Positions 48,875 to 58,322 are shown, counted from the stretch's first letter. The stretch: DNA of 64,000 nucleotides from Gilliamella bombicola (GCF_900094945.1 NZ_FMAQ01000008.1:29384-93383), one strand, 5' to 3'. Program-made: numbers and translations. The notes: a model not told the origin generated them from the letters alone.

Positions 48875-50488
48875 ATGGTTCGCTTAAAAAAACGCTATTG
48901 GATCTCACTTAGTATTTTATTTTTGATTGTACTGTTTTGCTTATATGGGTGGCACTATTGGCAGTCATTTAAGCAGAAACATGGAATTATGGTCGATTGG
49001 CATGGTGCTAGCCTTAGTTTTGAAGGGCTTACTTTTGATGAACTTACTGTTAGCAAGCAATCTCAAATCTCTATAACAGCTAAAAATCTGTTAATTTCGT
49101 GGTCATATTTATCTGCAAATAATTTGGATATCCACTGGCAAGTAAATCAATCTGAAACGGTCGTAGATTCTGTCGAAAATGTAGTTGATACTGCTACTGA
49201 TAATCTTAATCAATCTGATTTTGATCTCTCTTTGATTTCAACTATTGTTTATTGGTTACCTAAGAATATTCATATAGATACACTACAATTTTATGAACAA
49301 GATAAAAAACAATTCGATTTAAAAGTCGATATCAGTAAACAGCAAGAAGCTATACAACTGGATGTATCAACCAATACCCAAGAGATCGCACAATTATCGG
49401 CTACTTTGTTTGTTAATCAAAAAGCTTCGCGTGTTGATATACAAAACGGTCTTTTAAAAACATCTTTAAATCAATTAGGTCTAGAAAATAGTAATTTAAC
49501 ATTGCCTTTTACTGGTTGGGTATCTGGCCATCAATTGGCATTAACGACTTCAGATAAAGCCTCAATTAGCTTAGAAAAAGCAAATCTTTCTGACGATTTA
49601 TTTCTTGGATCGTCCTCTGGGCAATTGAATATTCAACTAGAATCAAAAATTCCATTTGATAATAATAAATTGTCTGTTATAGCAATGCTAACGGTTAATA
49701 AGCTCAATGGTATTTATAAAAGTAGTGAAATTAAATCGGTGACAGGTGATGTTAATATTATTATAAAAGATAACCAATTTACGGTTTCGACGCCCGCGTT
49801 AAATGTTCAAGAAGTAAATATGGGTATTGCCTTTGAAAAGCTAAAATTAGCGGGTAGTTATTCCGCTTCATTTAAATCACCTAGCAAAGGTATAGTTACT
49901 TGGAACAAGCTTGAAGCTAATGTTTTTTCAGGTTTAGTTTTTATTGAAGAAAATAAATTGAATTTAGCCAAATTACCCCAACAATTTAATTTAGGGTTAA
50001 AACAGATACAACTAAAAGATATTTTTGATAAATACCCTGCCGAAGGGCTTGCCGGTGCGGGCGTAATTGAGGGGGTTTTACCTATTACCTTATTAGAGGT
50101 AAAGAAAAGGGGCGAAACAGCATTAAACCTTGTCATTAAAAATGGTCGGTTAGCTACGATTAATGAAGGTTATCTACAGTTTGAAAATTCAACCTTGAAA
50201 AATTATGCACAAAGTAACCCAAATATGAAAATACTCACTGATATTATTAAAAATTTTCATTATACTAAGTTACAAGGTACAGTTGATTATGCTAATGACA
50301 TTGCTAAACTAGGATTGAATATTCAAGGCAGCAATTTAGATGTCGAAAATGGCAAAGCCGTGAATCTAAATATCAATCTTGAAGAAAATATAACTAAATT
50401 GCTCATGAGTTTACAGTTGTCCGATCAAATTAGCGAGCCTATCCGTAAACGTATTGAAGATAATTTAAAAAAGGGATCTTCAAAATAA
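48875..50488 (+). CDS. ydbH: YdbH-like AsmA-type membrane protein (short form)
   Basis: A protein of about 537 residues: one N-terminal membrane helix (WISLSILFLIVLFCLYGW) then a long beta-rich periplasmic region. The identification rests mainly on context: YnbE-like lipoprotein and YdbL-like genes follow immediately, as in E. coli, where YdbH and YnbE form an inter-membrane bridge for phospholipid transport. The C-terminal half (GAGVIEGVLPITLLEVKKRG, NLVIKNGRLATINEGYLQ, then YTKLQGTVDYANDIAKLGLN) is the conserved part. E. coli YdbH is about 880 residues, so this one is clearly shorter. An upstream ATG at 48839 is possible but lies in a small hairpin (TGCAGG/CCTGCA). Confidence 0.75.
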   Translation: MVRLKKRYWISLSILFLIVLFCLYGWHYWQSFKQKHGIMVDWHGASLSFEGLTFDELTVSKQSQISITAKNLLISWSYLSANNLDIHWQVNQSETVVDSVENVVDTATDNLNQSDFDLSLISTIVYWLPKNIHIDTLQFYEQDKKQFDLKVDISKQQEAIQLDVSTNTQEIAQLSATLFVNQKASRVDIQNGLLKTSLNQLGLENSNLTLPFTGWVSGHQLALTTSDKASISLEKANLSDDLFLGSSSGQLNIQLESKIPFDNNKLSVIAMLTVNKLNGIYKSSEIKSVTGDVNIIIKDNQFTVSTPALNVQEVNMGIAFEKLKLAGSYSASFKSPSKGIVTWNKLEANVFSGLVFIEENKLNLAKLPQQFNLGLKQIQLKDIFDKYPAEGLAGAGVIEGVLPITLLEVKKRGETALNLVIKNGRLATINEGYLQFENSTLKNYAQSNPNMKILTDIIKNFHYTKLQGTVDYANDIAKLGLNIQGSNLDVENGKAVNLNINLEENITKLLMSLQLSDQISEPIRKRIEDNLKKGSSK

Positions 50489-50499
50489 GGAGTTATTTT

Positions 50500-50685
50500 A
50501 TGGTACGAAATGTTATTGTAATGATGGCACTAGCGGGAGTGTTAATTGGCTGTTCACCAACAGTTAAGGTTCAAGCTCCAAGCGAGCCAATTAATATCAA
50601 TTTGAATGTTAAGATAGACCATGAAATTAATATTAAGGTTGATAAGGCGTTAGATAATATTATTAATAAATCTGGATTATATTAA
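50500..50685 (+). CDS. ynbE: YnbE family lipoprotein
   Basis: A 61-residue lipoprotein with the lipobox LIGC (Cys18). The mature part reads SPTVKVQAPSEPININLNVK then IDHEINIKVDKALDNII, the YnbE pattern of alternating Asn/Lys strands. In E. coli it docks on the YdbH C-terminus to complete the bridge to the outer membrane. It starts 11 bases after ydbH with AAGGAG. Confidence 0.88.
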   Translation: MVRNVIVMMALAGVLIGCSPTVKVQAPSEPININLNVKIDHEINIKVDKALDNIINKSGLY

Positions 50686-50783
50686 ACCAATAGGTTCTAT
50701 TTTAATCGATGTATTTGATTGTGGACAAAAGGCGCCCCACATTCGAATTAATAAAATATGATGTATTTATTAAGGAGTTTGTT

Positions 50784-51128
50784 ATGACTATCTATAAAAA
50801 AGTAATAATAACGTTATTATCAGCTGTTTTATCTTTTTCTGCATTTGCATTAAATTTAGAACAAGCGATGGATTCATTAGGTCAAGCTAAAGCACAAGGC
50901 ATTGTTGGTGAACAGGCTGATGGTTATTTAGGCGTAGTGAAAAATGAAGGTAACGCTACTGAAATTGCACAACTCATTAATCAGGCTCGTAAACAACAGT
51001 ATCAAAAAGTATCCGCTGAAAGTAATATCCCTTTAAGTGAAGTAGAAAAAAAAGCGGGTAGTAAAGCGCAAGAAAAGACCCCAGCAGGTCAATATATAAA
51101 GCAACAAGGTCAATGGGTAAAAAAATAA
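50784..51128 (+). CDS. ydbL: YdbL family periplasmic protein (DUF1318)
   Basis: A 114-residue protein with a signal peptide (MTIYKKVIITLLSAVLSFSA, cleaved after FALA-type residues). It contains LEQAMDSLGQAKAQGIVGEQ, DGYLGVV and the C-terminal PAGQYIKQQGQWVKK, as in E. coli YdbL, a proposed chaperone for YdbH-YnbE assembly. The longer open frame upstream is unlikely; AAGGAG at 50772 serves ATG 50784. Confidence 0.9.
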   Translation: MTIYKKVIITLLSAVLSFSAFALNLEQAMDSLGQAKAQGIVGEQADGYLGVVKNEGNATEIAQLINQARKQQYQKVSAESNIPLSEVEKKAGSKAQEKTPAGQYIKQQGQWVKK

Positions 51129-51321
51129 TTATCGCTTTTTAGTAACAATAACAAAAGTATAATGACATTGTACTTTTATTGTGTATCAATAATGTGTATC
51201 CTGTTTGTTTAAATATCTGTTCATAGTGTTTTTATATTAAATAAAAAATGGTATGAAATCTTATCTAGTTAGTTTTTATTTGTAACAATATCGCTTATGC
51301 GATTTGAAATGGAGAAAATCA

Positions 51322-52995
51322 ATGTGTTCGATTTTAGGTATTCTTGATATTAAATCAGATCCAGAACAACTACGAACAAAAGCATTAGAGCTATCATGCC
51401 TACAGCGTCATCGTGGTCCTGATTGGTCTGGTATTTTTGCTTCTGATAAAGCTATTCTTGCTCATGAACGTTTATCTATTGTGGATGTTAATACCGGATC
51501 TCAGCCGCTTTATAATAAAGATAAAACATTAGTTTTAGCAGTAAATGGCGAAATTTATAATCATCAAGAACTCCGAAATCAGTACAAAGATCGTTATGAA
51601 TTTCAAACCGGTTCAGACTGTGAAGTGATTCTTGCTTTATATCAAGAAAAGGGTATTGACTGTCTTGACGAATTACAAGGCATGTTTGCGTTTATTCTTT
51701 ATGATATCAATAAAGGCACTTATTTTATTGGCCGTGACCATATTGGTATTATTCCAATGTATACTGGTCGCGATGAAAATGGTACATTTTATGTTGCTTC
51801 TGAAATGAAAGCCTTAGTGCCTGTTTGTAAAACAATTGAGGCTTTCCCTCCAGGATGTTACTTATCTAGTACCGAAGGTGAAATCAAAACCTACTACAAA
51901 CGTGACTGGATGGATTATGAAAATGTTAAGGATAATAAAACAGACATCAATGAACTTCGTGTTGCATTAGAAGAGTCAGTAAAAGGTCATTTAATGTCTG
52001 ATGTACCTTATGGTGTGTTATTATCAGGTGGACTTGATTCTTCAGTCATTTCAGCAATCACTAAAAAATTCTCTGCTCGCCGCGTTGAGGATCACGAAAA
52101 ATCAGAAGCATGGTGGCCGCAGTTGCACTCATTTGCTGTTGGTTTAAAAGGCGCACCCGATCTTAAAGCGGCGCAAGCTGTTGCGGATCATTTGGGCACT
52201 GTCCACCACGAAATTAACTTTACCATTCAAGAGGGTATTGATGCGATCCGTGATGTGATTTATTTCATAGAGACCTATGATGTCACTACTATTCGTGCGT
52301 CAACACCTATGTATTTAATGGCACGTAAAATCAAAGCTATGGGCATTAAAATGGTACTATCTGGTGAGGGTGCTGATGAAGTGTTTGGTGGTTATCTTTA
52401 TTTCCACAAAGCACCAAATGCCAAAGAGTTCCATGAAGAAACCGTACGCAAATTAGCGGCACTGCATATGTATGATTGTGCTCGTGCTAATAAAGCGATG
52501 GCGGCATGGGGCGTTGAAGCTCGCGTTCCATTCCTTGATAAGAAATTCTTAGATGTTGCTATGCGCATTAATCCAAAAGATAAAATGTGTGGTAGTAATG
52601 GCAAAATGGAAAAACACATTGTCCGCGAAGCATTTGAATCTTACTTACCAGCATCGGTTGTTTGGCGTCAAAAAGAGCAATTCTCTGACGGTGTCGGTTA
52701 TAGCTGGATTGATACATTAAAAGAGATTGCCGAAAGTAAAATTACTGATCAGCAATTAGAAAATGCAAAATTCCGCTTCCCGTACAATACGCCGACTTCA
52801 AAAGAAGCCTATATGTATCGTGAGATTTTTGATGAACTATTCCCACTTGAAAGTGCAGCGCATTGTGTGCCAGGTGGTCCAACAGTTGCTTGCTCAACCG
52901 CTAAAGCGATTGAATGGGATGAATCTTTCAAAAACCTAAATGATCCATCAGGCCGTGCAGCGGTAGGTGTGCATAATGATGCTTATAAAAAATAA
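51322..52995 (+). CDS. asnB: Asparagine synthetase B (glutamine-hydrolysing)
   Basis: A 557-residue enzyme (E. coli 554) that amidates aspartate using glutamine. Its start must be ATG 51322, because Cys2 (MCSILGILD) is the glutaminase nucleophile; GGAG precedes it. The N-terminal Ntn domain shows LQRHRGPDWSG, LAHERLSIVD and NGEIYNHQELR. The synthetase domain has the PP-loop LLSGGLDSSVISAI (near residue 233), LSGEGADEVFGGYLY and GVEARVPFLDK. It stands alone, with a terminator after it. Confidence 0.97.
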   Translation: MCSILGILDIKSDPEQLRTKALELSCLQRHRGPDWSGIFASDKAILAHERLSIVDVNTGSQPLYNKDKTLVLAVNGEIYNHQELRNQYKDRYEFQTGSDCEVILALYQEKGIDCLDELQGMFAFILYDINKGTYFIGRDHIGIIPMYTGRDENGTFYVASEMKALVPVCKTIEAFPPGCYLSSTEGEIKTYYKRDWMDYENVKDNKTDINELRVALEESVKGHLMSDVPYGVLLSGGLDSSVISAITKKFSARRVEDHEKSEAWWPQLHSFAVGLKGAPDLKAAQAVADHLGTVHHEINFTIQEGIDAIRDVIYFIETYDVTTIRASTPMYLMARKIKAMGIKMVLSGEGADEVFGGYLYFHKAPNAKEFHEETVRKLAALHMYDCARANKAMAAWGVEARVPFLDKKFLDVAMRINPKDKMCGSNGKMEKHIVREAFESYLPASVVWRQKEQFSDGVGYSWIDTLKEIAESKITDQQLENAKFRFPYNTPTSKEAYMYREIFDELFPLESAAHCVPGGPTVACSTAKAIEWDESFKNLNDPSGRAAVGVHNDAYKK

Positions 52996-53035
52996 AGGAT
53001 TAGGCTCAAGATAATATTATCTCATTCAAATTTGT

Positions 53036-53060
53036 AAAAAGGGCTATATGCCCTTTTTTT
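53036..53060 (+). terminator. Terminator after asnB
   Basis: AAAAAGGGC and GCCCTTTTT with a 5-nt loop, continuing into T's. Confidence 0.93.
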
Positions 53061-53449
53061 ATATTTAGTTAGAACATTCTGATTAATCTACTTTTTGTTA
53101 AATTCATTTTAACTAAACTATCATAGTTTAGTGACGATAAATCTCCCATTTTTCATTCAACGATAATTTAATCATTTATTAAAAACTTTTCATTATTTTA
53201 AAATTTAGTTCATTAATTTCATTGATTGGTATACGTTTTAAAAAAAATAACGCAATTTTCTATACTTCATGTCTTGGATTTTTTATGAGCATTTTTTATT
53301 AAATATGTGATCTAAATTCATTTTTTTGTAAATCTAATAAACTATACTTAATGTTACCAGTCACATAACGACAGGGTGGAAAGTAAACAATGTTTATTTT
53401 CCAATAAATATAATTGTAAGAGTGGTGATTTATTAACTAGGAGCATTGA
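53061..53449. other. Control region of the dehydrogenase-PTS operon
   Basis: An AT-rich leader with no gene. Its one clear feature is the palindrome at 53377-53403. A well-placed AGGAG (53441 area) serves the GTG start at 53450. I found no sigma-54 box, although some mannose-family PTS operons use one. Confidence 0.45.
53377..53403. promoter_or_regulatory. Palindromic operator candidate before the PTS operon
   Basis: TGGAAAGTAAACA (53377-53389), one central base, then TGTTTATTTTCCA (53391-53403). Twelve of 13 positions pair and the other can form G-U. It lies 47 bases before the start of the first gene, so it suits a dimeric repressor. The regulator is not in the window. Confidence 0.6.
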
Positions 53450-54430
53450 GTGAAAAATTATAGAATTGCAATAATCAACTCAAGTAGTTTTGGAAAATAT
53501 TTTCCAGATCATTTAAAACGACTAGAAAAAATAGGTGAAGTAAAACATTTTATTTTTGAAAATAGTATTTCTGGAAAAGAATTAGCTGATGCATTGCAAG
53601 GATTTAATATTGTAATTGCGAGTGTCAGACCATTTTTTGATAAAGAGTTTTTTGATAACAAAAAAGATCCTTTACTTTTACTTTCTCGCCATGGAATAGG
53701 GTTTAATAATGTTGATGTTATTGCCGCTAAAGAGCACGGTACGATCGTTACTATTGTTCCCCCTTTAGTTGAGCGAGATGCGGTTGCTGAAAATGCTGTA
53801 ACCAATTTACTAGCATTAATTAGGCAAACAGTTCAATCTCAAGCAGCTGTTAAGTCAAATGAATGGAAAAAAAGAGCCTCTTTTTTAGGCATTAATGTTA
53901 CGGGTAAAGTTGTTGGTGTTATTGGATGCGGTAATATTGGCAGTCGAGTAGCAGAAATATTTAAACACGGCTTTAATACTCGGTTACTTGTGGTTGATCC
54001 TAAAGTCAATAAAGAATGGGCAAATAAAAATAATATCGAAATTGTTGAATTAGATTATTTGCTTCAAAATTCCGACATCATCTCTTTAAATGCATCACTG
54101 AATGAAACAAGCTACCATATCTTAAAAGAGCCTCAATTTTCTTTAATGAAAAAAGGTGTCTATATTACGAATACTGCACGAGCTGAATTGATTGATGAAA
54201 GTGCATTATTAAACGCACTTGATAGTGGTATTGTTGAGGGACATGCAACTGACGTAATGTATGTTGAACCTTCATACAATGACCATCCTTTAGTTAAGCA
54301 TCCTAAAGTACTTGTTACACCTCATACTTCCGCTTATGCCATTGAATGCCTGCAAGGTATGGGGGAAAAGTGTGTACAAGATGTAGAAAACTTTGTTAAT
54401 AATTTAGAACTACAATCAGTTGTTTCTTAA
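53450..54430 (+). CDS. D-isomer-specific 2-hydroxyacid dehydrogenase
   Basis: A 326-residue NAD(P)-dependent reductase. The substrate domain leads to LLSRHGIGFNNVDVIAA. The Rossmann motif is VVGVIGCGNIGSRVAEIF (near residue 155), with DPK at the cofactor end. The catalytic triad is Arg in NTARAELID, Glu in the YVEPSYNDHPL segment and His in VTPHTSAYA. It starts with GTG behind AGGAG. Genes for a mannose-family PTS follow after 51 bases, so it probably processes the imported sugar acid or a downstream keto acid. The exact substrate is unknown. Confidence 0.85.
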   Translation: MKNYRIAIINSSSFGKYFPDHLKRLEKIGEVKHFIFENSISGKELADALQGFNIVIASVRPFFDKEFFDNKKDPLLLLSRHGIGFNNVDVIAAKEHGTIVTIVPPLVERDAVAENAVTNLLALIRQTVQSQAAVKSNEWKKRASFLGINVTGKVVGVIGCGNIGSRVAEIFKHGFNTRLLVVDPKVNKEWANKNNIEIVELDYLLQNSDIISLNASLNETSYHILKEPQFSLMKKGVYITNTARAELIDESALLNALDSGIVEGHATDVMYVEPSYNDHPLVKHPKVLVTPHTSAYAIECLQGMGEKCVQDVENFVNNLELQSVVS

Positions 54431-54481
54431 TAAATTGTTTTAAATTTTAATTAATAATAAAAAATATTAAGGAGTTTATAT

Positions 54482-55312
54482 ATGCAAGAAATGCATGTAA
54501 CGTTTCTTCAAGCGGCGATTATTTCCATATGGGTTGCAATGGTTATGTCACGGGGATTAGGTGGCGCAACCTTAACGTTAAGGTTTACCCCAATGATGAC
54601 AGGTTTAATTGTTGGTGTTGTTTTTAATGATATTCCAAATGCCATGATAACAACTGCAGCAATACAATTAATTTACATGGGCGTTTTTTCGCCAGGTGGT
54701 CAAATGCCATCAGAGCCTGCTATTGCAACTGCAGTTGCTGTTCCTGTTGCGTTGCTTGGAAATATGGAGCCAACCGCCGCGGTTGCAGTTGCTGTACCCG
54801 TTGGTTTATTAGGATCTTACTTGTATCAACTAAGATTTTTCTTTAACACTATGATTATGAAATTAACTGAAAGATATGCGCAAGAAGCAAATAGTTCAGG
54901 ATTAACTTTTTCTATAATTATATTACCAATAATTTGTAGTTTTGCCTTGTTTGTTCCGTTTATGTTTGTTGCACTATATTTTGGAGCACCGATTATTGCT
55001 GATGTCATTAAATCCAATGCCGGAGGAGTGGTTTTCCATATTCTTAACGTTATTGGTGGTGGGCTTGCCGCAGTTGGTATTGCATTAACCATTTATGTTA
55101 TTGGTAAAAAGAGCTACATCATTTTCTTCTTATTGGCTTATTTTATGGCAGTAATGGCCAAACCACTGAATATAACAATGGTAACTTATGCGATTGTGGG
55201 AGCTATTGTTGCCTTTATTTTCGTTCTTGCAAAAAGTGAAGCAGTAAATTCTGCGGCGGATCAGCCTAGAAATAATTCAAATAATAACAATCAAGATGAT
55301 GACGATTATTAA
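54482..55312 (+). CDS. PTS mannose/sorbose-family IIC component
   Basis: A 276-residue membrane protein of the EII-Sor type: VTFLQAAIISIWVAMVMSRG, GGATLTLRFTPMMTGLIVGV and MGVFSPGGQMPSEPAIATAV are the usual IIC landmarks. It forms the sugar channel with IID. AAGGAG precedes the ATG. The tail is unusual: Asn-rich and acidic, ending DDDDY. Order in this operon is C-D-B-A. Confidence 0.9.
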   Translation: MQEMHVTFLQAAIISIWVAMVMSRGLGGATLTLRFTPMMTGLIVGVVFNDIPNAMITTAAIQLIYMGVFSPGGQMPSEPAIATAVAVPVALLGNMEPTAAVAVAVPVGLLGSYLYQLRFFFNTMIMKLTERYAQEANSSGLTFSIIILPIICSFALFVPFMFVALYFGAPIIADVIKSNAGGVVFHILNVIGGGLAAVGIALTIYVIGKKSYIIFFLLAYFMAVMAKPLNITMVTYAIVGAIVAFIFVLAKSEAVNSAADQPRNNSNNNNQDDDDY

Positions 55313-55355
55313 TCTACAGTGATTTGATGAATCAATTAGATAGAGGAATTTTATA

Positions 55356-56216
55356 ATGACAGAAATAGTACAAGAAAGCATTGATCTAAAACCAGAAACT
55401 ATTACTAAAAAGGATATAACTTTTGCTTGGTTACGATGGTATTATGCCAACGAAATCCCACACTCATTTGATCGTTATCTTGCGGCATCATTGATGTGGG
55501 GGTTAATGCCAATCCTTAAAAAATTATATAAATCAAAGAGCGAACTGGCAGCTGCTTACCAACGACATTTATTGTTTTTTAATACTCAAATAACTTGGGG
55601 TGGAGGAACAATTTCAGGAATTATGGCCTCACTTGAGTCAGTTCGAGCCGATGAGGTTTATCAAAACAAACCAATTAGTATTGATGATGATGTACTTTAT
55701 AATACTAAAGCGGGTTTAATGGGAGCATTAGCCGGTATTGGTGATGCGATTGACTCGGGTACTATACAATATATTTTTATTGCAATTGCACTTCCTTGGG
55801 CACAAGAAGGATTAGCAATTGGTGCCTTGTTCCCTTTCTTTGCTTTTGTAATATATCAACTTTTTGTTGGATATTATTTTGCACAATTAGGATTTAAATT
55901 AGGTAGAAATGCTGCTACAGAAGTTGTGGGTAACAAAATGCAGATGCTTATAGAAGGCTTATCTATTTTAGGTCTGTTTATGATGGGGATTTTAGCCGCG
56001 AGCTATATTAAAGTCTCATCAAGTTTAAAATTTACTTTATCAGGTAAAGAGTTTGTTATACAAGATACATTGGATAAAATCTTACCAGGTGTGTTACCGC
56101 TTGTTGTTGTCATGGGGCTTTATTTTTATTTTTCTAAGAAAGGTTTAAAAGTCACCAGAGCATTAGTTGGGTTAACCATCATACTGGGTGTTTTAGCTGC
56201 AATTGGCATTTTATAA
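55356..56216 (+). CDS. PTS mannose/sorbose-family IID component
   Basis: A 286-residue membrane partner of IIC. Landmarks are EIPHSFDRYLAASLMWGLMP, FFNTQITWGGGTISGIMASLE, AGLMGALAGIGDAIDSGTIQ and the C-terminal helices VLPLVVVMGLYFYFSKKGLK. It follows IIC after 43 bases with AGAGGA. Confidence 0.9.
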   Translation: MTEIVQESIDLKPETITKKDITFAWLRWYYANEIPHSFDRYLAASLMWGLMPILKKLYKSKSELAAAYQRHLLFFNTQITWGGGTISGIMASLESVRADEVYQNKPISIDDDVLYNTKAGLMGALAGIGDAIDSGTIQYIFIAIALPWAQEGLAIGALFPFFAFVIYQLFVGYYFAQLGFKLGRNAATEVVGNKMQMLIEGLSILGLFMMGILAASYIKVSSSLKFTLSGKEFVIQDTLDKILPGVLPLVVVMGLYFYFSKKGLKVTRALVGLTIILGVLAAIGIL

Positions 56217-56248
56217 AATAGCGATATAAAAAATAGAGGTTATAAATT

Positions 56249-56746
56249 ATGGGAAAAGTTGTTTTAGCTCGTGTAGATAGTCGTCTCATTCATGGTCAAG
56301 TTGCAACTAACGTTTCTAAAGCGGCTGGGGCTAATGCCTTATTCGTTGCCGATGACTATTCAGCAAATGATGAGTTCACAAAAAATATCATTTTAGGTGC
56401 CGGTGCTAGTACAGGCCATAAAATCAGAGTATTAAAAGAAGATGGCGCGGTAAGATATTGGAATGATCGCAAATATGATGATTTTAATGTTATCTTAATT
56501 ACTAAAAATATTGAGGTAATGTATAAAATTATTAAAGCTGGGGTACCAATAACCAACCTTAATATTGGTGGATTACCGCTAGTGCCTGGTGCAACTTCAA
56601 TAATCAAAGAAGTATCCATTAACAAAGAGCAACTTGATCTATTGATTGATTTACAAAAGAGTTTCCCTAATATGGATATCTATTTTCAAGCAACGCCTTC
56701 ATTGAAAAAAGTAACACTAAATGAAGCAATTAAGATGTTTGAATAA
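56249..56746 (+). CDS. PTS mannose/sorbose-family IIB component
   Basis: A 165-residue cytosolic phosphotransfer protein. The phosphorylated His is in ARVDSRLIHGQVATN (residue 15). FVADDYSANDEFTKNIILGA and LNIGGLPLVPGATSI follow. It passes phosphate from IIA to the sugar crossing IIC/IID. Start 32 bases after IID, with AGAGG. Confidence 0.92.
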   Translation: MGKVVLARVDSRLIHGQVATNVSKAAGANALFVADDYSANDEFTKNIILGAGASTGHKIRVLKEDGAVRYWNDRKYDDFNVILITKNIEVMYKIIKAGVPITNLNIGGLPLVPGATSIIKEVSINKEQLDLLIDLQKSFPNMDIYFQATPSLKKVTLNEAIKMFE

Positions 56747-56752
56747 TCTAGG

Positions 56753-57205
56753 ATGGTAAAAATGATAGGTGTCTTATTAATTAGCCATGGCAAAATGGCA
56801 TCAGGAATGAAAGATAGTGTAACAATGATTGTTGGAGAACAAGACAAATTTGAAGCATTATCACTTAACCCAGGGCAAGATATTAATCAATTAAAAACAG
56901 ATTTATTTAATTGTACCAAATCGTTAGATTCTGGCGATGGTGTTTTAGTTTTTGTCGATCTGTATGGGGCTTCACCTTATAACGCATCAATGCAATGTGT
57001 GCCACAATGGCATGATTTTGGCATGAATGTTCGCGTTATTACTGGTATGAGCTTGCCAATGGTAATTAATGCAGTATGCAATAGAGATTCGCTATCACTC
57101 CAAGAGTTGACAAAAGAGTGTATTGAATCAGGGCATGAAAACATTCAAGATGCTATTGCAAATATTATGCATTCCAACAAATCTGAAAGTGAAGACGATT
57201 ATTAA
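56753..57205 (+). CDS. PTS mannose/sorbose-family IIA component
   Basis: A 150-residue cytosolic protein with phospho-His in IGVLLISHGKMASGM. GVLVFVDLYGASPYNASM and VITGMSLPMVINAV are typical. It accepts phosphate from HPr. Like the IIC of the same operon it ends in an acidic tail (SESEDDY). The ATG is 6 bases after the IIB stop; another ATG three codons on is possible (MIGVLLI) and is closer to the usual start. Confidence 0.9.
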   Translation: MVKMIGVLLISHGKMASGMKDSVTMIVGEQDKFEALSLNPGQDINQLKTDLFNCTKSLDSGDGVLVFVDLYGASPYNASMQCVPQWHDFGMNVRVITGMSLPMVINAVCNRDSLSLQELTKECIESGHENIQDAIANIMHSNKSESEDDY

Positions 57206-57234
57206 TTAGTTTAATTTAACTAATATTATTTATT

Positions 57235-57275
57235 AAGTTGATAGTTTTTAGTTTATACCTATCAACTTATTTTTT
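57235..57275 (+). terminator. Terminator after the PTS operon
   Basis: AAGTTGATAG (57235-57244) pairs with CTATCAACTT (57259-57268), followed by ATTTTTT. Confidence 0.9.
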
Positions 57276-57347
57276 ATCTTCATAGTTAATCGGATTGTAT
57301 AAAGGTTTATTCACTATATTATTTTAAATTTAGATAGTTTATTAAAA

Positions 57348-58301
57348 ATGGAAATACTTAAAGATCTTGTTCTACGATATTGCGTCATCTTTGGCAAACG
57401 GTTTTCTTCTAAAGAAAAGATTGCTTTTTTAAGAGTGATATCTAAAGAACTCAGTCAATTAGGCTATATAGTTGATGCAAAACTGGCTAAATTAAAATTA
57501 GCCACAAGACGGTATGAAAACTACTACAATGCTTATATTGGTGATTTAAATAAGGCCGAATTAATCATCTGCACTTATTATGATACGGCTATTAACTGTT
57601 TTAATCTTCAAAAAAACTATGCATTTACACCGCAATTTAATAAATTAAATTACTTTATCAGCATTGCGCCTATTGTTTTTTTATTTATTATATCGCTGAT
57701 ATTAAATTATTTTGTCTTTCTTCCAAATATTAGTACTCAAGGCTTTTTTAGTTTTTCTGGCATCAGCTCAATTATTTCAACCGTTTTGCTATTTTTTGTT
57801 GTATTTAAATTTAAAAGCGGCATTCCTAATCAAAAGAATTTTGTCTGTAATTCATCAAGTATTATTACTATTATTAACTTAATTAATCAACTCGACAAAA
57901 AAGACAAGAAAAAAATAGCCTTTGTTTTATATGATGGAGGCAACAGCGGCCAATACGGCTTAAAAATGCTGGAAAGTTACTCTAGCCAAATGAAGGACAA
58001 AAAATTTATTTTTATAGACAGTATTGGTAATGGCAATGATTTAATTTATCTAAAACCCGAAGGATCTAGTCTACAAATAGAAGGTAAGACTATTTATACA
58101 GGAAAAATGGAAACCCAATTACCCAATTACATCATGATCACATCTGGTAATATAGATAAAGAGGGTAAAATTGTTATTAATAATGCTCATTCATCAAAAG
58201 ACAACTACTTATCTAACGAAATAATCGAAAAACATACCCAGTCGCTTCATGATGTATGCCGTTCATTAACAACTCGTTATGCCAATAACAATCAAAAATA
58301 G
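57348..58301 (+). CDS. Membrane protein with degenerate M28-peptidase-like domain
   Basis: A 317-residue protein. Residues about 1-75 and 165-317 resemble a zinc aminopeptidase (M28) core split by two membrane helices (IAPIVFLFIISLILNYFV, and ISSIISTVLLFFVVFK). The motif positions seem degraded: IICTYYDT in place of the usual AHYDT (metal His lost), NSSSI where N-A-S-G is usual, and DGGNSG instead of D-G-E-E. It is thus probably not an active peptidase. It comes after the PTS terminator with no clear ribosome site. Function unknown; the family assignment is tentative. Confidence 0.5.
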   Translation: MEILKDLVLRYCVIFGKRFSSKEKIAFLRVISKELSQLGYIVDAKLAKLKLATRRYENYYNAYIGDLNKAELIICTYYDTAINCFNLQKNYAFTPQFNKLNYFISIAPIVFLFIISLILNYFVFLPNISTQGFFSFSGISSIISTVLLFFVVFKFKSGIPNQKNFVCNSSSIITIINLINQLDKKDKKKIAFVLYDGGNSGQYGLKMLESYSSQMKDKKFIFIDSIGNGNDLIYLKPEGSSLQIEGKTIYTGKMETQLPNYIMITSGNIDKEGKIVINNAHSSKDNYLSNEIIEKHTQSLHDVCRSLTTRYANNNQK

Positions 58302-58322
58302 TATTTGAGTAGAGGGAAAGCG

